A stretch of DNA of 64,000 nt from assembly GCA_963735025.1 (NCBI GenBank), contig CAVTJG010000021.1, positions 1-64,000 on the forward strand. Reading direction: 5' to 3'. Position numbers and translations under genes: made by a program. Under the pieces are notes generated by a model. It saw only the letters and a program-made list of their open reading frames with translations, was not told where the DNA came from and made no database searches. The stretch is from JAABRB01 sp963735025. Lineage in GTDB: Bacteria > Pseudomonadota > Gammaproteobacteria > Burkholderiales > SG8-39. How positions within the stretch are numbered: the first letter of the stretch is position 1; each line of letters opens with the position of its first letter. Shown piece by piece: positions 60,702 to 64,000 of the stretch.

Positions 60702-61385
60702 ATGGCGGGTCCTGCCAGTGTTTCAACTCTGTTGCTCCGCAATGTGCCGCTCTTCGCGGTGCTGCCGGAAGCCCAACTGAGCCTGCTCACGCGGGTGGTC
60801 GGGCGGAAGTCTTACCCGCGCGGATCCACGATCATCGCCGCTGGTGATCCGACCGACGCGCTCTATATCGTCATTTCTGGCCGGCTGAAGGTCATGATGA
60901 GCGACGACGAGGGTCGCGAGGTCATTCTGGCGATCCTCGGCCAGGGCGAGTTCTTCGGTGAAATGGGGCTGGTCGACGACGAGCCGCGCTCGGCAACCGT
61001 CATTGCGATCGAGCCCTGCGAGCTTCTGACCATTGCTCGGGCCGATTTCAAGAAATGCCTGGCCGAGAATTTCGACATTGCGATGGGCGTCATGCGCGGC
61101 CTGGTCAAGCGGCTGCGCGAGGCGGACCGGAAGATCGGCAGCCTGGCGCTGATGGACGTCTACGGCCGGGTCGCACGACTGCTGATGGAGATGGCCGAGA
61201 GCGTGGATGGCCAGATGGTCGTCACGAAGAAGCTGCCCAAGCAGGACATCGCGAAGATGATCGGCGCGTCCCGCGAGATGGTGAGCCGCGTCATGAAAGA
61301 CCTGCAGACGAGCGGCTACATCGAGGTCCGCGCCGGGGCCATATTCCTGCACGACAATCTGCTCGTGCAGGAGGCGCGCGCCTGA
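60702..61385 (+). CDS. Crp/Fnr-family transcriptional regulator
   Basis: A 227-residue dimeric DNA-binding regulator. The N-terminal cyclic-nucleotide-binding-like fold spans about 12-130 (DALYIVISGRLKVMM, GEFFGEMGLVDDEPRSATV with the phosphate-binding Glu and Arg as in cAMP receptors). The C-terminal winged helix has LPKQDIAKMIGASREMVSRV near 177, an HTH close to that of Crp. No FNR-type N-terminal Cys cluster is present, so it is not an oxygen-sensing FNR. AGGGGAGAGCGAT before the ATG is a strong ribosome binding site. Confidence 0.9.
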   Translation: MAGPASVSTLLLRNVPLFAVLPEAQLSLLTRVVGRKSYPRGSTIIAAGDPTDALYIVISGRLKVMMSDDEGREVILAILGQGEFFGEMGLVDDEPRSATVIAIEPCELLTIARADFKKCLAENFDIAMGVMRGLVKRLREADRKIGSLALMDVYGRVARLLMEMAESVDGQMVVTKKLPKQDIAKMIGASREMVSRVMKDLQTSGYIEVRAGAIFLHDNLLVQEARA

Positions 61386-61514
61386 CGATGCGCGGCGCGG
61401 CGCCGAGTTATCTCTGGCCCCGGACCGCCGCGCCGAGTAGAATCTCTCCCCGGAAAGGCCTGTCGGAAGCGTTCCGGCAGGTGCTGTTCCGCATGCATTT
61501 CTCGTAAGTTCAAC

Positions 61515-63779
61515 GTGAGAGCGAGCCAGGCCCCGCTGCCCGGAAAAGTCGCCGCGCTCCTGCGCGAATCCCGCTGGTTCGTGCTCATTGCCGCGGCGCT
61601 CTACCTCGCCCTGATCCTCGTCACTTTCAATCGCGGCGACCCTGGCTGGTCGCACAGCGTTTCGGTCGATCGCGTGCACAATGCCGGCGGGCGACTCGGC
61701 GCCTGGATCGCGGACGTCATGCTGTACCTCTTCGGCATCTCGGCCTTCTGGTGGGTGCTGCTCCTGGTGTATGCCGTGATCTGGGGTTACCGGCGACTCG
61801 ATGGAAAGTCACTGAGCGATCAGCGGCCGTTCTTCGTCGCGTTCGGCGGATTCCTGGTGATGATGATCGGCAGCGTGGGCCTCGAGGCGCTGCGGTTCTG
61901 GTCGATGAAAGCGAGCCTGCCGCTCGCACCGGGCGGGCTGTTCGGCTCGGTAATCAGTCAGGTCGCGCTGGCCACATTCGGCTTCACCGGTGCGACGCTC
62001 GTCCTGCTGACGCTCTTCGCGGTGGGGATCTCGCTCTTCACCGGGCTTTCGTGGTTCACGGTGATGGAGCGCATCGGCGCGGGACTCGAGTGGGTTTACA
62101 CCAAGGCGCTCGAGCTGCGTGAGCGGCGCGCGGACGAGCGGCTGGGCGAATCCGCCGCCGAGGAGCGCGAGGCGCTCGTCGAGGCGGAGCGCCGCAAGGT
62201 CGACGAACACGAACCGATTCGCATCGAGGCCGCAGTGGCGGAGATTCCGAAATCCGAGCGGGTGATCCGTGAGCGCCAGGCCCCGCTCTTCCGGGACCTG
62301 CCCGACACTCCGCTGCCGCCACTCGCGCTGCTGGACGAGGTGACCGAAGACCAGGAGGCGATGAGCGCCGAGACGCTCGAGTTCACGTCCCGCCTGATCG
62401 AGAAGAAGCTGAAGGACTTCGGCATCGATGTGAAGGTGGTTGCGGCTTACCCCGGACCGGTCATCACTCGCTACGAGGTCGAGCCAGCGGTCGGTGTCAA
62501 GGGCAGCCAGATCGTCAACCTCGTGAAGGACCTCGCCCGGGCGCTTTCGGTAATCGCGATACGCGTGGTGGAGACGATCCCGGGCAAATCGTGCATGGGG
62601 CTCGAGATACCCAATCCGCGCCGCCAGTCGGTGCGGCTCACCGAGATTATCGGTTCGCAGGCTTATCAGGACGTGCATTCTCCGCTCGCGCTCGCCCTCG
62701 GAAAGGACATTGGTGGCCGTCCGGTCGTGGTCGACCTGCAGAAAATGCCGCACCTGCTCGTGGCCGGAACCACGGGTTCCGGAAAATCCGTCGCCTTGAA
62801 TGCCATGATTCTTTCGCTCATCTACAAGAGCGAGCCGCGCGACGTGCGGCTGATCATGGTCGATCCGAAGATGCTCGAGCTGTCGATCTACCAGGACATT
62901 CCGCATCTGCTCGCGCCGGTGGTCATCGACATGAAGCAGGCGGCGAACGCGCTTCACTGGTGCGTCGGCGAGATGGAGCGGCGCTACAAGCTGATGTCCT
63001 GGCTCGGCGTGCGCAATCTCTCCGGCTACAACCACAAGATCGCCGACGCCGAGAAGCGCGGCGAAACCCTCGAGAATCCCGCCACGATCGGCACCGAGAA
63101 TCCGGTGCCGCTCGAAAAGATGCCCTACATCGTCGTGGTGATCGACGAGCTCGCCGACCTCATGCTGGTCGCGGGCAAGAAGGTCGAGGAGCTGATCGCA
63201 CGGCTCGCGCAGAAAGCGCGCGCGTCAGGTATCCACCTGATCCTCGCCACCCAGCGCCCATCGGTGGACGTGATCACCGGGCTGATCAAGGCGAACATCC
63301 CGACGCGTGTCGCGTTCCAGGTCTCATCGAAGGTTGACTCACGCACGATTCTCGACCAGCACGGCGCCGAGGCACTGCTCGGACAGGGTGACATGCTTTA
63401 TCTGCCGCCCGGCACCGGCATGCCGACCCGGGTCCATGGCGCATTCGTCTCCGATCACGAGGTTCACGAGGTAGTCGACTATCTGAAGACGCAAGGCGAG
63501 CCTGAATACCTGGAGGGGCTCCTCGACATCCCCGAGGAGATGTCGGCACTCGCCGGGGGCGCGGGCGAGGGTGCCGAATCGGATCCGCTCTACGACCAGG
63601 CCGTCGAAATTGTGGTGCGCACGCGCCGGCCATCGATCTCGCTAGTGCAGCGGCATCTGCGCATCGGGTACAACCGCGCGGCGCGGCTCATCGAGCAGAT
63701 GGAGCAGGCCGGCCTGGTTTCCCCGATGCAGGCGAACGGCAACCGCGAGGTGATCGCTCCGAACCGGGCCGAGGCCTGA
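61515..63779 (+). CDS. ftsK: DNA translocase FtsK
   Basis: A 754-residue septal DNA pump for chromosome segregation and XerCD activation. The N-terminus has about four membrane helices (residues 20-200), then a short charged linker (about 205-275), then the motor. GTTGSGKSVALNAMILSLIY near 417 is Walker A, IVVVIDELADLMLVAGKKVE near 538 is Walker B, and LATQRPSVDVITGLIKANIP near 579 follows. The gamma winged helix (about 690-750) has SISLVQRHLRIGYNRAARLI. The GTG start at 61515 fits the family, and lolA follows. Confidence 0.95.
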   Translation: MRASQAPLPGKVAALLRESRWFVLIAAALYLALILVTFNRGDPGWSHSVSVDRVHNAGGRLGAWIADVMLYLFGISAFWWVLLLVYAVIWGYRRLDGKSLSDQRPFFVAFGGFLVMMIGSVGLEALRFWSMKASLPLAPGGLFGSVISQVALATFGFTGATLVLLTLFAVGISLFTGLSWFTVMERIGAGLEWVYTKALELRERRADERLGESAAEEREALVEAERRKVDEHEPIRIEAAVAEIPKSERVIRERQAPLFRDLPDTPLPPLALLDEVTEDQEAMSAETLEFTSRLIEKKLKDFGIDVKVVAAYPGPVITRYEVEPAVGVKGSQIVNLVKDLARALSVIAIRVVETIPGKSCMGLEIPNPRRQSVRLTEIIGSQAYQDVHSPLALALGKDIGGRPVVVDLQKMPHLLVAGTTGSGKSVALNAMILSLIYKSEPRDVRLIMVDPKMLELSIYQDIPHLLAPVVIDMKQAANALHWCVGEMERRYKLMSWLGVRNLSGYNHKIADAEKRGETLENPATIGTENPVPLEKMPYIVVVIDELADLMLVAGKKVEELIARLAQKARASGIHLILATQRPSVDVITGLIKANIPTRVAFQVSSKVDSRTILDQHGAEALLGQGDMLYLPPGTGMPTRVHGAFVSDHEVHEVVDYLKTQGEPEYLEGLLDIPEEMSALAGGAGEGAESDPLYDQAVEIVVRTRRPSISLVQRHLRIGYNRAARLIEQMEQAGLVSPMQANGNREVIAPNRAEA

Positions 63780-63817
63780 CCGGCGTCCTCGATCGTCGTG
63801 CGGTACCCTGTGGGCCC

Positions 63818-64000
63818 ATGAGGGCTCTCATACTCTTCCTTCTCGCCGCGCTGTTGCCCGGTCTTGCCTGCGCCAGCGCGATCGAGCGCCTCGACCAGTT
63901 CATGAGCCGGACGCAGTCCGCGCGCGGCGAGTTCGAGCAGCGCATCTACGACCGGAACCGTCGTCTCATCCAGCAGTCGAGCGGCACGCTCGCCTTTCAG
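63818..64000 (+). CDS. lolA: Outer-membrane lipoprotein carrier protein LolA, C-terminus cut by window edge
   Basis: The first 61 residues are present. Residues 1-20 (MRALILFLLAALLPGLACAS) form a signal peptide. IERLDQFMSRTQSARGEFEQ, then SSGTLAFQ, matches the LolA N-terminus. LolA shuttles lipoproteins from LolCDE across the periplasm to LolB. It starts 38 bases after ftsK, the usual ftsK-lolA order in proteobacteria. Confidence 0.92.
   Translation, partial: MRALILFLLAALLPGLACASAIERLDQFMSRTQSARGEFEQRIYDRNRRLIQQSSGTLAFQ

Overview
The window is GC-rich, densely packed bacterial chromosome, most likely from a betaproteobacterium. The evidence is gene content and order: exbB-exbD-lpxK-trm112-kdsB-adk in one row, trxB beside ftsK-lolA, clpS-clpA beside a cold-shock gene, divergent icd/aceK, a phasin for polyhydroxyalkanoate granules, and rpmB-rpmG next to radC and coaBC. 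No rRNA, tRNA, prophage, plasmid or CRISPR gene was seen. Genus cannot be fixed from the sequence alone. A flavocytochrome c sulfide dehydrogenase pair, an H+-pyrophosphatase and a possible peptide importer suggest a metabolically flexible organism that can oxidise sulfide and store PHA.

Layout. 1-4.8 kb: truncated phasin, hot-dog thioesterase, GalT/HIT-like nucleotidyltransferase, EamA transporter, gluQ, thioredoxin. 4.8-12.4 kb: multi-PAS diguanylate cyclase, DUF1499 lipoprotein, pirin, TraB/GumN protein, purN, RsmB-like methyltransferase, PLD-like nuclease. 12.5-16.7 kb: fatty acid desaturase, rpmG/rpmB, radC, coaBC-dut. 16.8-21.9 kb: sulfide dehydrogenase flavoprotein and cytochrome c, clpA-clpS, cspA. 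22-27.9 kb: icd/aceK, DUF192, sodB, xseA. 28.2-34.7 kb: TonB/Tol-type motor and lipid A/Kdo genes, adk, hppA. 35-44 kb: ggt, miaA-mutL, dedA, amiC-tsaE, a frameshifted queG, an unknown lipoprotein. 44.3-50 kb: five-gene Opp/Dpp-type ABC importer with a frameshifted binding protein. 50.2-56 kb: anti-sigma/ECF sigma pair, unknown protein, ABC-F ATPase, frameshifted RhlE helicase. 56.2-64 kb: SDR, GNAT-like protein, glnB, Smr protein, trxB, Crp-family regulator, ftsK, truncated lolA.

The coding part is mostly housekeeping. The least ordinary material is between genes. There are two copies of a multi-hairpin element (34928-35057 and 56027-56160) whose stems differ by compensatory changes, and two shorter relatives (16765-16823 and 44175-44234) sharing one end. 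A 267-bp MITE-like element with 20-bp perfect terminal inverted repeats sits inside the exbBD-lpxK row. A perfect palindrome of two consensus DnaA boxes lies between xseA and exbB. A strong promoter plus structured leader lies upstream of the Crp-family gene. A 13-bp tandem repeat lies in the thioredoxin leader.

Three genes (queG, oppA, rhlE) carry single frameshifts with otherwise well preserved downstream sequence. Three such events in 64 kb suggest either indel errors in the assembly or very recent decay; raw reads would decide.
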